NCBI GenBank assembly: GCA_028717305.1
Contig: JAQUOC010000066.1
Coordinates: 1-7,865, forward strand
DNA length: 7,865 bases
Direction: 5' to 3'
Origin: Dehalococcoidales bacterium
Lineage (GTDB): Bacteria; Chloroflexota; Dehalococcoidia; Dehalococcoidales; UBA5760
Made by a program: the position numbers and the translations under genes
The notes under the pieces: model-generated
Seen by the model: only the letters and a program-made list of their open reading frames with translations
The model's database searches: none
Told to the model about the DNA's origin: nothing
Shown here: positions 1-6,535 of the stretch, piece after piece
How positions within the stretch are numbered: the stretch's first letter is position 1
Layout: the number at the start of each line of letters is the position of its first letter

Positions 1-108
1 CCCCACATTCCTTCGGCTGACACAACAATCAGGGATGGAGACAGGATAATAGCGATCACTACTCCGGAGCAGGAAGAAGCACTGCGTACCGTACTCAGCG
101 GTACTTAA
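1..108 (+). CDS. C-terminal end of a TrkA-family (RCK_C) protein, partial
   Basis: Frame 1 is open from the first base to a TAA stop and gives 35 residues. They include the stretch IRDGDRIIAITTPEQEEAL, which has the pattern of the TrkA_C/RCK_C domain (a strand with D/G-D-R-I/V-I/V, then a short acidic helix at the end of the chain). In the family this domain follows a Rossmann NAD-binding domain and regulates K+ uptake or related ion transport at the inner face of the membrane. Only the tail is visible, so the true partner (Trk potassium channel subunit or another transporter with a TrkA_C domain) cannot be told. A strong terminator about 60 bp downstream separates it from the competence operon. 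Confidence 0.6.
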   Translation, partial: PHIPSADTTIRDGDRIIAITTPEQEEALRTVLSGT

Positions 109-167
109 ACAAAAGCGGGATGGTAGTTTCCTTCTTCATCACCTCCCCATCCCCACTTTCCTTGGAT

Positions 168-190
168 AGCCTTCAGCGGGAGGCTTTTTA
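168..190 (+). terminator. Intrinsic terminator after the TrkA-type gene
   Basis: AGCCTTC (168-174) pairs with GGAGGCT (179-185), giving a 7-bp stem with one T-G wobble and an AGCG tetraloop. The stem is followed directly by TTTT (186-189). It lies about 60 bp past the TAA of the TrkA-type gene and 45 bp before the next promoter, as expected for a transcript end between two units. Confidence 0.75.
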
Positions 191-234
191 TCAATGCGGC
201 AGAGGATTATTGGATTTAATCCCTGTAATCGCGT

Positions 235-262
235 TTGACATCGTCCGGCTTCCTATTATACT
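235..262 (+). promoter_or_regulatory. Sigma-70-type promoter for the comEA-comEC operon
   Basis: A perfect -35 TTGACA (235-240) is followed after 16 bp by TATACT (257-262), five of six bases matching the -10 consensus. Transcription would start near 269 and leave an untranslated leader of about 88 nt before the GTG of comEA. It is the only strong promoter-like element between the upstream terminator and the operon. No clear operator is seen around it. Confidence 0.65.
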
Positions 263-344
263 GTTGCCCTAACCACCCGCATGCCATTTTTATCCCGTAG
301 ATTACCTTTACATCTATATCTATATTGTTATGTAAGTCCGGACC

Positions 345-350
345 AGGAGG
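345..350 (+). promoter_or_regulatory. Ribosome binding site deciding the GTG start of comEA
   Basis: AGGAGG sits 6 nt before GTG at 357, which opens the long ComEA frame. The nearby ATG at 355 is in another frame and only 4 nt from the site, so GTG is the better start. Confidence 0.75.
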
Positions 351-356
351 ACTGAT

Positions 357-860
357 GTGGAAAACAGACGCTGGACGCCGCTCGTCATTTCGTTATTGGC
401 TATTGTTATCACGGCAGGTATCTTAGTCTGGTCACGATATAAAGGTAATCAGGCTACAGAGATTATCATCTCCAGTCCTCCCCGCGTAGAGCAAATAGGC
501 GAGGTCTATATCGGAGGTGCGGTTAACAACCCCGGATTGTACCCGTTAAGAGCCGACGACAGTATAGCGATACTGGTTCAAGTTGCCGGAGGCACGACTG
601 GCGGAACCGAATGTGATAACATCAGCCTCTACGTTCTTGAGGCAGGAGAGAAATGCTCTCCACAAAAGATTGATCTCAACCGGGCTGAAGTATGGTTGCT
701 TGAGGCTTTGCCCGGGATTGGTAGTGATAGAGCTAATGCTATAGTAGACTATCGTAACCAGAATGGTCCCTTCCGTAATGTCAGTGAATTAACCAAGGTA
801 AGTGGTATCGGTACTAAGACCTTTCAGCAGATTGAACCACTGGTTACTATAGCCGAATAA
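357..860 (+). CDS. comEA: ComEA-like competence DNA-binding protein
   Basis: A 167-residue membrane-anchored DNA receptor for natural transformation. In the family it binds double-stranded DNA outside the membrane and hands it to ComEC. Residues 8-26 form one hydrophobic segment with basic residues before it, so the rest is expected outside. Residues 49-95 (VYIGGAVNNPGLY and following) are an SLBB domain. Residues 105-165 are a paired helix-hairpin-helix DNA-binding domain with the hairpins LPGIG (118-122) and VSGIG (148-152), plus the usual NGPF turn. Length and domain order match Gram-positive and Chloroflexi-type ComEA. The start is GTG, fixed by a strong ribosome binding site. The gene is first in the operon and comEC follows after 17 nt. 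Two cysteines (C86, C100) lie in the outer part and could pair, which is inference. Confidence 0.92.
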   Translation: MENRRWTPLVISLLAIVITAGILVWSRYKGNQATEIIISSPPRVEQIGEVYIGGAVNNPGLYPLRADDSIAILVQVAGGTTGGTECDNISLYVLEAGEKCSPQKIDLNRAEVWLLEALPGIGSDRANAIVDYRNQNGPFRNVSELTKVSGIGTKTFQQIEPLVTIAE

Positions 861-877
861 GTCCAGGATGTCGGATA

Positions 878-2437
878 TTGACACTTGTTTGTCTTAGCTG
901 TGCTTGGGTAGCCGGTATCTTCGTAGGCGGGTGGCTGGAATTTCACCCGCCACCGATCATTCTCCTCACCGGGCTTATTCCCATTCCTCTGGTTCTCCGG
1001 CTCCGCCATCGTAAGAAAGAAATTATCTTGGTCGGCCTCTGTCTTGCCTCCTTCTTCGGGGGTGCCATTAGGTTTGAATCGAGCCAGCCTGATATTGATG
1101 AAAATCAACTGTGCTTCTACAATAACCAGGGAACGGTTACGGTCAAGGGAATCGTTGGCACTGATCCGGATGTCAGGGATAAAGCTACTCAAATACGACT
1201 ATCGGTCGAAGCAGTGAGATCTGGTAAAGAGTGGCACCAGGTATCAGGTACCGCGTTGCTTTTTGTACCGCGATATCCTGCCTATCAGTATGGTGATGTA
1301 ATCCTGGTAACAGGGAAGCTGAAGACACCCCTTCCGGTTAATGATTTTGACTATGAGTCTTACCTTGCCCACCAGGGGATTTATTCGTTGATGACCTACC
1401 CTGAAGTGGAAATACTGGGGAGGGGAAAAGGGCTCAAACCGCTGGCCTGGGTGTATTCGGTAAGAAACCGTATGTCTCAAACCTTGACCCAGGTTTTGCC
1501 TGAGCCCCAGGCATCAGTGGCTCAGGCTGTTACTCTGGGCATCAGAGGGAATATTCCCCTATCGATCAAGGATGATTTCTCCCATACCGGCACTACCCAC
1601 CTGCTGGCTATTTCCGGCCTCCATCTCAGCATTCTGGCCGGCATCCTGCTCGGCACCGGTATCTGGCTCTGGGGGAGAAGGCACTATCTCTACATCTGGC
1701 TGGCACTGGTTATAATCTGGTTTTATACTCTGATCAGCGGCATGAACCCGCCAATAATACGGGCTGCAATTATGGCCAGCCTGTTTCTCACTGCCGACAT
1801 CCTCGGCAGACAGCGCAGTGCCATCACTGCTATTACCTTCGCTGCTGCTATTATGGTAGCTATCGAACCACAAATCCTGTGGACGGCCTCCTTCCAGATG
1901 AGCTTTGCGGCTATGTCCGGCCTGATTCTGGTTGCTCCCTTCTTCCAGGCTTTAGGTAGAAAAGCTATCAGAGCCAACATAGGTGAAGATAGGCCGATAG
2001 CAACCACGGCTAGTTTTGTCAGCGATGGCTTCAGTATCAGCCTGGGGGCTATTATCGGAGTGGGACCGCTGATAGCTTACTACTTCGGCATTGTCTCGTT
2101 TGCAGCTATCCCGACTACCTTGCTCGCCCTCCCCGCCCTGCCCGGTGCTATTACCGGCAGCGCTATCGCTGGCGTGCTGGGATTCTTTGCCTTCCCCGTA
2201 GCTCAGGTTATCGGGTGGTTAGCCTGGCTTTTTATATCCTACCTCTTGCTGGTGATCAGGGCCTTCGCCGCCATCCCATTGTCATCTCTGGATGTTTCAC
2301 TTAACCTGAGTACGGTCTGGATTTACTACCTGGCTTTAGCACTGGCTATCTTATTTGGTAGCAACCGCCGTAAGGTGAGGGCCTTCGCCATCAAATCTCT
2401 GAAACCTGGACAGGACCGGAATGAAAAAAATGCCTGA
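878..2437 (+). CDS. comEC: ComEC/Rec2 channel protein lacking the C-terminal MBL domain
   Basis: A 519-residue polytopic membrane protein, the channel that carries single-stranded DNA into the cytoplasm. Residues 5-62 hold N-terminal membrane segments. Residues 84-180 match the OB-fold region (DUF4131) typical of ComEC. Residues 210-490 are the Competence domain, with the hallmarks HLLAISGLHLSIL (241-253), SGMNPPIIRAAIMAS (287-301) and a P..LWTASFQMSF segment (331-343). Full ComEC proteins are usually 700-800 residues with a metallo-beta-lactamase-fold domain at the end. Here the chain stops before it, and that domain is the next gene, overlapping by 17 nt in another frame. The start is TTG (878) with a weak AGGA about 9 nt upstream; the ATG at 868 is out of frame and closes after nine codons. 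Co-transcribed with comEA. Confidence 0.93.
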   Translation: MTLVCLSCAWVAGIFVGGWLEFHPPPIILLTGLIPIPLVLRLRHRKKEIILVGLCLASFFGGAIRFESSQPDIDENQLCFYNNQGTVTVKGIVGTDPDVRDKATQIRLSVEAVRSGKEWHQVSGTALLFVPRYPAYQYGDVILVTGKLKTPLPVNDFDYESYLAHQGIYSLMTYPEVEILGRGKGLKPLAWVYSVRNRMSQTLTQVLPEPQASVAQAVTLGIRGNIPLSIKDDFSHTGTTHLLAISGLHLSILAGILLGTGIWLWGRRHYLYIWLALVIIWFYTLISGMNPPIIRAAIMASLFLTADILGRQRSAITAITFAAAIMVAIEPQILWTASFQMSFAAMSGLILVAPFFQALGRKAIRANIGEDRPIATTASFVSDGFSISLGAIIGVGPLIAYYFGIVSFAAIPTTLLALPALPGAITGSAIAGVLGFFAFPVAQVIGWLAWLFISYLLLVIRAFAAIPLSSLDVSLNLSTVWIYYLALALAILFGSNRRKVRAFAIKSLKPGQDRNEKNA

Positions 2438-3308
2438 TTTCATTCCCAAAGCATATATCAAGTGGGTGCTGCTGTTACTGGCAGCCGTAGCTATGTTGTT
2501 ATGGCTTTTTGCGGTGACTGCACCGGATGACAACCTCCACGTCAGTTTTCTTGACGTCGGACAGGGTGACGCTATCCTTATTCAGAAAGGTGATCAGCAG
2601 GTTCTGATCGATGGCGGTCCCAGCCCACAGAAGATCGGTCTGGAGTTGGGCGAAAAGATGCCCTTTTGGGACAGGACTATTGAAATGGTGGTGTTGACTC
2701 ACCCTAGCGCCGATCACGTTACCGGCCTGGTGGAAGTATTAAATAGGTACAATGTCGAGCAGGTGCTCTACCCTGATTTAGCCTATGTTTCCGGGATATA
2801 TGATGAGTGGCTGCGGTTAGTCCGGCAGAAGGGTGATAAATACAGCTTTGTCCGAGCCGGACAGCAAATCGACCTGGGCGGTGGAGTATTACTGGAGGTG
2901 CTCAATCCTCCCCGGCCCCTTTTGGTCGGTACTGAATCAGATATCGATAATAATGGCATTGTATTACGTCTGAGTATGGGTGAGATAAGCTTCCTGCTTA
3001 CGGCCGATACAATGTGGGAAGCCGAGCTGGAGCTGGTACACAGCCGGGCCAAGCTGAACAGCACGATACTCAAGGTCGGGCATCACGGCTCTACTACTTC
3101 TACTACACCCCAGTTCCTTGTTGTGGTTAATCCCAGTATAGCTGTCATCTCCGTAGGCTCTGATAACGAATATGGTCATCCTGCCGATGGGGTGATAAAA
3201 AGACTGGAAGAAACGATAGGTGTAGGAAATATATACTGTACCATTGATGACGGTACAATCGAATTCATCACCGATGGTGAGAGGATGTGGTTAAAGAAAG
3301 AGAAATAG
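2421..3308 (+). CDS. Membrane-anchored metallo-beta-lactamase-fold protein, the split-off ComEC C-terminal domain
   Basis: A 295-residue protein. Residues 14-33 are one hydrophobic segment and residues 38-290 are the ComEC-type MBL domain. Visible motifs are FLDVGQGDAILI (43-54), LIDGG (62-66), THPSADHVTGL with H94, D98 and H99 (the ComEC form of HxxxDH), LLTADT with D196, KVGHHGS with H221 and H222, and SVGSDNEYGHP with H253. The metal ligands therefore look intact. In ComEC this domain is thought to be a nuclease that degrades the non-transported strand. AGGA at 2412-2415 lies 5 nt before ATG 2421, so independent, coupled translation is possible. A second ATG at 2430 is also usable. The overlap contains seven A (2424-2430), so a frameshifted fusion or a sequence error remains possible. 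Confidence 0.9.
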   Translation: MKKMPDFIPKAYIKWVLLLLAAVAMLLWLFAVTAPDDNLHVSFLDVGQGDAILIQKGDQQVLIDGGPSPQKIGLELGEKMPFWDRTIEMVVLTHPSADHVTGLVEVLNRYNVEQVLYPDLAYVSGIYDEWLRLVRQKGDKYSFVRAGQQIDLGGGVLLEVLNPPRPLLVGTESDIDNNGIVLRLSMGEISFLLTADTMWEAELELVHSRAKLNSTILKVGHHGSTTSTTPQFLVVVNPSIAVISVGSDNEYGHPADGVIKRLEETIGVGNIYCTIDDGTIEFITDGERMWLKKEK

Positions 3309-3380
3309 AATTTCTTTGACCCGGATTATACAATGTCGGGGTAGTACCGGGAGTGATGGACTAGCGGGACTATTGCGGGA

Positions 3381-3415
3381 GGCCTTCTGATATATAATAC
3401 TTGCTCAGAGGAGCC
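3381..3415. other. Hairpin between convergent genes, possible weak terminator
   Basis: GGCCTTCTGA (3381-3390) pairs with TCAGAGGAGCC (3405-3415) through ten base pairs, with one T-G wobble and one bulged A at 3412, around a 14-nt loop. It stands between the 3' ends of the MBL gene and the ligase, where transcription from both sides must stop. Neither side has a T run, so it is not a classical intrinsic terminator. The rest of 3309-3456 shows nothing recognisable. Confidence 0.3.
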
Positions 3416-3456
3416 AGGACGAGAAAAACAACGAAACATACTGAAGATACAGGATC

Positions 3457-4947
3457 TCAGCACTGTCGCTCTTTGAGCTGTTCTCGCTTAATCTTTCCGG
3501 AGCCGGTCCTGGGTATACTATCCACGAACTCAAACTTCTTGGGTAATTTGAAGTCAGCCAGGTTCTGGCAGCAGAAAGCGGCCATTGCTGCTTCGCTGAT
3601 AACCTGACCTTCCTTAAGGACGATAAAAGCGGTAGGAATAAGTTCGCCGGAGGTACAGCCGACCCCGACATAGGCTGCTTCTGCGATGGCAGGATGACTT
3701 AAGAGCACTTCCTCGACATCCCAGGGTGATATCTTCAATCCCGACTGGGTTACTATTATGAATGATTTCTTTTCTACATATTCAAGATAGCCGTATTTAT
3801 CCAAACGGACCAAATCTCCGGTATAAAACCAGCCGTCTTTAATGACCTGAGACGTGAGTTCGGGCGCCTTATAGTATTCCTTCATCATCCACGGGGCTTT
3901 GAAAACAGCCTCTCCTACTTCCTCCGGAGCAACCTCCTTACCGTTATCGTCTATTACCCTAAGGCCGCAGATCGGTTTACCCACGGTACCCAGCTTATGG
4001 TCGTCGAGATTGCTCATGGAAACAACGGAAAGTTCAGAAAGGCCGTAGGTTTCGCAGAAAGTCAGGTTGAGTTTGTTCTCCAATATCCCCATGAGACGTG
4101 GTGATGACTTTGCCCCGGCTGAAGAGGCAACTCTCAACGAACTAAGGTTATAGTCTTTGATGACCTTATCCGGCAGCATGGCTAAAGCGTTATACATTGC
4201 TGGCACTCCGAAGAGGATGCTGCCTTTTTCTCGCTCTACAGCCTCTAGAACGGACCTGGGAGTGAAACGGGGGATTATTACTACCGTAGATCCTTTTATG
4301 ATGGAGCCGAAAAGGAGTTCGCTTAATCCCAGGAGGTAGAAAAAGGGAACCGGGTCGATAACTACATCATCCCTGACTCTATGCAGGCCTTCGGATACTA
4401 TGTCAGGTGTTCCCATCAGAGAAGCATGGGTGTGTACGACCCCCTTTTGTCTGCCCAATACCCCTGATGTATATATGATAGTAGCCGTATCCTCGTTATT
4501 AATGTTGACATCCGGCGATATCACAGGAGTGTTCGCTAAAACTGATTTGAAAGTTTCACTGTCAACCTCTAGAACATGCTGTAGCCGTGGGATACCGGGT
4601 CGGAAGGGGGAAAGCATTCGGGAGAGCCTTCTTTCCGTTATTAGTACCTCGGCATCAGAATCACGTAGCAGGGAAGCAAGCTCTGGTGCTTTCAGCATAG
4701 GACTGAGCAGTATGGCTACACTGCCAGTTTTTATAATGCCGAAGTAGTTGATAACCCAATCGGGATTGTGGGACATTAAGATAGCGACATGGTCGCTTTT
4801 TTTTACCCCTAATCCAATCAGCACATTGGCTACTCTGTTAGCAGCCGTGTCTAACTCCTGGTAGGAGATTCTCTGCGGGCCAAAAACGAGAGCGGTTCGC
4901 TGCGGTACCTCACGGGCGGTAACCTCAAGCGCTTTCTTAAGATTCAC
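3457..4947 (-). CDS. Adenylate-forming (ANL superfamily) acyl ligase, substrate unknown
   Basis: A 496-residue protein. The family activates a carboxylic acid with ATP to an acyl-AMP and usually passes it to CoA or a carrier thiol. Motifs in order: A3 P-loop IIYTSGVLGRQKG (157-169), A5 YGLSE (301-305), A7 WFYTGDL (373-379, D378), A8 hinge region (388-400), A10 PRTGSGKIKR (479-488) with the catalytic lysine K485. Full length and both domains are present, so it is probably active. Oddities: the P-loop has VL for the usual TT and Q for P, and the hinge reads VEKKS where most members have GRxKD. The GTG start is supported by GAGGAT about 5 nt upstream. No carrier protein, thioesterase or dehydrogenase is adjacent, so CoA ligase is the default guess. 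It is divergent from the U32 gene and has its own promoter-like element. Confidence 0.88.
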   Translation of the reverse strand: MNLKKALEVTAREVPQRTALVFGPQRISYQELDTAANRVANVLIGLGVKKSDHVAILMSHNPDWVINYFGIIKTGSVAILLSPMLKAPELASLLRDSDAEVLITERRLSRMLSPFRPGIPRLQHVLEVDSETFKSVLANTPVISPDVNINNEDTATIIYTSGVLGRQKGVVHTHASLMGTPDIVSEGLHRVRDDVVIDPVPFFYLLGLSELLFGSIIKGSTVVIIPRFTPRSVLEAVEREKGSILFGVPAMYNALAMLPDKVIKDYNLSSLRVASSAGAKSSPRLMGILENKLNLTFCETYGLSELSVVSMSNLDDHKLGTVGKPICGLRVIDDNGKEVAPEEVGEAVFKAPWMMKEYYKAPELTSQVIKDGWFYTGDLVRLDKYGYLEYVEKKSFIIVTQSGLKISPWDVEEVLLSHPAIAEAAYVGVGCTSGELIPTAFIVLKEGQVISEAAMAAFCCQNLADFKLPKKFEFVDSIPRTGSGKIKREQLKERQC

Positions 4948-4952
4948 GGCAA

Positions 4953-4958
4953 ATCCTC
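4953..4958 (-). promoter_or_regulatory. Ribosome binding site for the GTG start of the ligase
   Basis: On the minus strand GAGGAT lies 5 nt before the GTG at 4947-4945. It supports this non-ATG start, which also gives the expected ANL N-terminus (about 25 residues before the ISYQELDTAANRVA segment). Confidence 0.6.
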
Positions 4959-4986
4959 ACAAATCAGCAAATAATTGATTTACGTA

Positions 4987-5013
4987 TTGACAAACTGTTT
5001 TTCTCAATATAAT
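4987..5013 (+). promoter_or_regulatory. Distal plus-strand promoter (P1) of the U32 gene
   Basis: TTGACA (4987-4992) is followed after 15 bp by TATAAT (5008-5013), both perfect hexamers. An alternative -10, TAATAT at 5010-5015, gives 17-bp spacing. A transcript from here would have a leader of about 165 nt that includes all of the inverted repeat around P2. Confidence 0.45.
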
Positions 5014-5039
5014 ATATTACAAGGCTAGTTATTGTGCAA
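5011..5039 (-). promoter_or_regulatory. Promoter for the ligase gene, minus strand
   Basis: Read on the minus strand, TTGCAC (5039-5034) is followed after 17 bp by TATATT (5016-5011). Transcription would begin near 5004, about 57 nt before the ligase GTG. Its -10 shares bases 5011-5013 with the -10 of a plus-strand promoter. Confidence 0.5.
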
Positions 5040-5043
5040 CGAT

Positions 5044-5063
5044 GTTACCCTCCTGATTGTAAC
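5044..5063. repeat. Short inverted repeat GTTAC-N10-GTAAC
   Basis: GTTAC (5044-5048) and GTAAC (5059-5063) form a 5-bp dyad just downstream of P1 and upstream of the ligase promoter's -35. It could be a small operator half-site pair or chance, since a 5-bp arm is not strong evidence. Confidence 0.25.
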
Positions 5064-5102
5064 CTATATTCTGTGGTGCTGGCCTATTGTTTTTTGAAAG
5101 TG

Positions 5103-5160
5103 AGCATTTTGGGTCTTGACAAAATGTTGTTCTATCTGTAGTATCTTTAGAACAGCATTT
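5103..5160. repeat. Operator-like set of AGCATTT half-sites around promoter P2
   Basis: AAATGTTGTTCTA (5122-5134) and TAGAACAGCATTT (5148-5160) are inverted copies matching at 12 of 13 positions, with a 13-bp spacer holding the -10. The single mismatch would be a U-G pair in RNA. The outer end of the left arm also pairs with AGCATTTT at 5103-5110 (against AAAATGTT at 5121-5128, one G-T), across the -35. AGCATTT-like half-sites therefore occur three times in alternating orientation, bracketing both promoter hexamers. The best explanation is an operator. An RNA hairpin in the transcript from P1 is the alternative. No regulator gene is visible in the window. Confidence 0.55.
5116..5144 (+). promoter_or_regulatory. 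Proximal promoter (P2) of the U32 gene
   Basis: A perfect TTGACA (5116-5121) is followed after 17 bp by TAGTAT (5139-5144). Transcription would start near 5151, about 36 nt before the ATG of the U32 gene. Its -10 lies at the exact centre of a long inverted repeat, so it is probably repressed by a dimeric regulator. Confidence 0.65.
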
Positions 5161-5186
5161 ATCGTCAACCTCAAAGTGAAGTAAAT

Positions 5187-6353
5187 ATGCAGTTATTATT
5201 GCCAACGAACTGGGATAGGGATCTGATACCCCTTCTGAGTGAGACGAAGGCAGATATTCAATTATATGGCGTTTTGCCTACTTCGATGATCGGGAGCGGA
5301 GGCTCCGGTCCTGATATTCCCCAGATGACAATAAGCCGTGCCGAAGAATACATCAGCTTGGCGCATTCAGCTGGTTTCAAGTTCAATTATCTTCTTAATG
5401 CTCCTTGCCTCAACAATATGGAGTGGCATGAGGACACTCATCGTGAATTGCTGCAGCACTTAGGGTGGTTGAGTGACATTGGGGTGGATAGCGTTACTGT
5501 CGCTATACCGTACTTGATAGAGCTTATCAAACGCCAGTTTCCCAATCTTAAGGTAGAGGCGTCAACAATAACCCATGTGAACAGCGTTGCCCGGGCTAAG
5601 TTCCTGGAGTCCCTGGGGGTTGATGCCATTATGCTGGACTCTAACATTAACCGTGATTTTAGGCTTCTTAAAGAGATTAGAAACTCGGTAAAATGTGAGC
5701 TTGGGGTGCTGACAAACAGCCTTTGTCTTTACCAGTGTCCCTACGAGTATTATCATAACAATACCCTGGGACATGCCAGTCAAGGTCAAAACCCGCTCCG
5801 CGGTTTCTATATGGACTATTGCGTGCTTCATTGTGCTCTCAGCAGCCTTACCGACAAGTCCCAGCTTATCAAGTCTCGCTGGATAAGACCGGAAGATATA
5901 CACATCTATCAGGAGATGGGTATTGATTTCTTCAAAATCGGTGGCAGAGCAATGTCAACAAAGTGGATTTTGAATGCAACCAGAGCATATGCTTCTTTAA
6001 GTTATCCGGGTAACCTGTACGATATATTAAGTGCTCTCACCTCTAAATTAAGAAGTGCAGAGTCGAATCTGCCCGGGGCCAAAACAAACGCAATCGCTTC
6101 ACCGCCAAGAGTTTACATTGATAACCAGTCCCTGGAAGGTTTCATTGATTTTTTCAAGAAAAAGGATTGTCTCTCCGGATGCAATAACTGCAATTACTGT
6201 CAGGAAGTAGCTGATAGGGTTGTTACGATTGATCAGGATGAAGAGGATAAATATATATCCGTACTTAAGAGTCTGCTGGGTGAGTTGACCAGCAGCAGCA
6301 TGTTTAGGGCCAGGGAATTTTACGTTGCCAGTAATATTAGTACAAGAGCATAA
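5187..6353 (+). CDS. U32-family (collagenase-like) protein with two cysteine clusters
   Basis: A 388-residue protein with the U32/COG0826 barrel pattern. It has the sequence TITHVNSVARAKFLESLGVDAIMLDSNI (127-154), then a cysteine region C180-x3-C184 (before PYEYYH) and C212-x3-C216, then IKSRWIRPEDIHIYQEMGI (228-246) and FFKIGGRAMST (248-258). Characterised relatives (UbiU/UbiV, TrhP, RlhA) are not peptidases but Fe-S enzymes or factors for oxygen-independent hydroxylation; the four cysteines would fit such a [4Fe-4S] site. Unusually, C328-x3-C332-x2-C335-x2-C338 near the C-terminus suggests a second cluster or a zinc site. No signal peptide or membrane segment is seen, so it is cytoplasmic. 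The ATG has only a weak ribosome site (GTGAAG). Divergent from the ligase and probably tightly controlled at P2. Old database names call this family peptidase; the substrate is unknown. Confidence 0.8.
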   Translation: MQLLLPTNWDRDLIPLLSETKADIQLYGVLPTSMIGSGGSGPDIPQMTISRAEEYISLAHSAGFKFNYLLNAPCLNNMEWHEDTHRELLQHLGWLSDIGVDSVTVAIPYLIELIKRQFPNLKVEASTITHVNSVARAKFLESLGVDAIMLDSNINRDFRLLKEIRNSVKCELGVLTNSLCLYQCPYEYYHNNTLGHASQGQNPLRGFYMDYCVLHCALSSLTDKSQLIKSRWIRPEDIHIYQEMGIDFFKIGGRAMSTKWILNATRAYASLSYPGNLYDILSALTSKLRSAESNLPGAKTNAIASPPRVYIDNQSLEGFIDFFKKKDCLSGCNNCNYCQEVADRVVTIDQDEEDKYISVLKSLLGELTSSSMFRAREFYVASNISTRA

Positions 6354-6354
6354 T

Positions 6355-6384
6355 ATCGCCCCCGGTCTAATCGCCCCGGACTTA
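6355..6384 (+). repeat. Imperfect 15-nt tandem repeat just after the U32 stop
   Basis: ATCGCCCCCGGTCTA (6355-6369) is followed immediately by ATCGCCCCGGACTTA (6370-6384). The copies differ by one missing C, one T/A change and one added T. It looks like a small local duplication. There is no T run after it, so it is not a terminator. Confidence 0.4.
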
Positions 6385-6535
6385 GTCCAAATCAGTTAAA
6401 CCACAGAAATTGCAGTATATACTCCTGAGCATATTATCACGGCTGTTCATAACTGTAGAGAGCTTTTCTATTATTCAATCCCTTCGAGCAACCTCTAGCT
6501 GTAAGATGCGACATACCGGTTTTCCGTAGCTCAGA

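Noticed and set aside
117..153. GGGATGG (117-123) pairing with CCATCCC (147-153) as a terminator
   Set aside because: The loop is 23 nt and no T run follows directly. The hairpin at 168-190 is a much better terminator.
355..357. ATG as the start of comEA
   Set aside because: It is in a different frame from the ComEA protein and too close to the ribosome binding site. GTG at 357 fits both.
824..1192. Minus-strand open frame opposite the comEA/comEC junction
   Set aside because: No family pattern, and it lies opposite a well-supported gene. The same holds for the other minus-strand frames across 1244-3179 and the plus-strand frames inside the ligase (4157-4747).
3316..3334. TTGACC followed by TATACA after the MBL gene as a promoter
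   Set aside because: The hexamers are only about 5 bp apart, too close for polymerase, and no plus-strand gene follows.
3401..3607. Plus-strand 68-codon frame at the 3' end of the ligase
   Set aside because: Most of it is antisense to the conserved A10 region of the ligase. No ribosome site and no recognisable protein.
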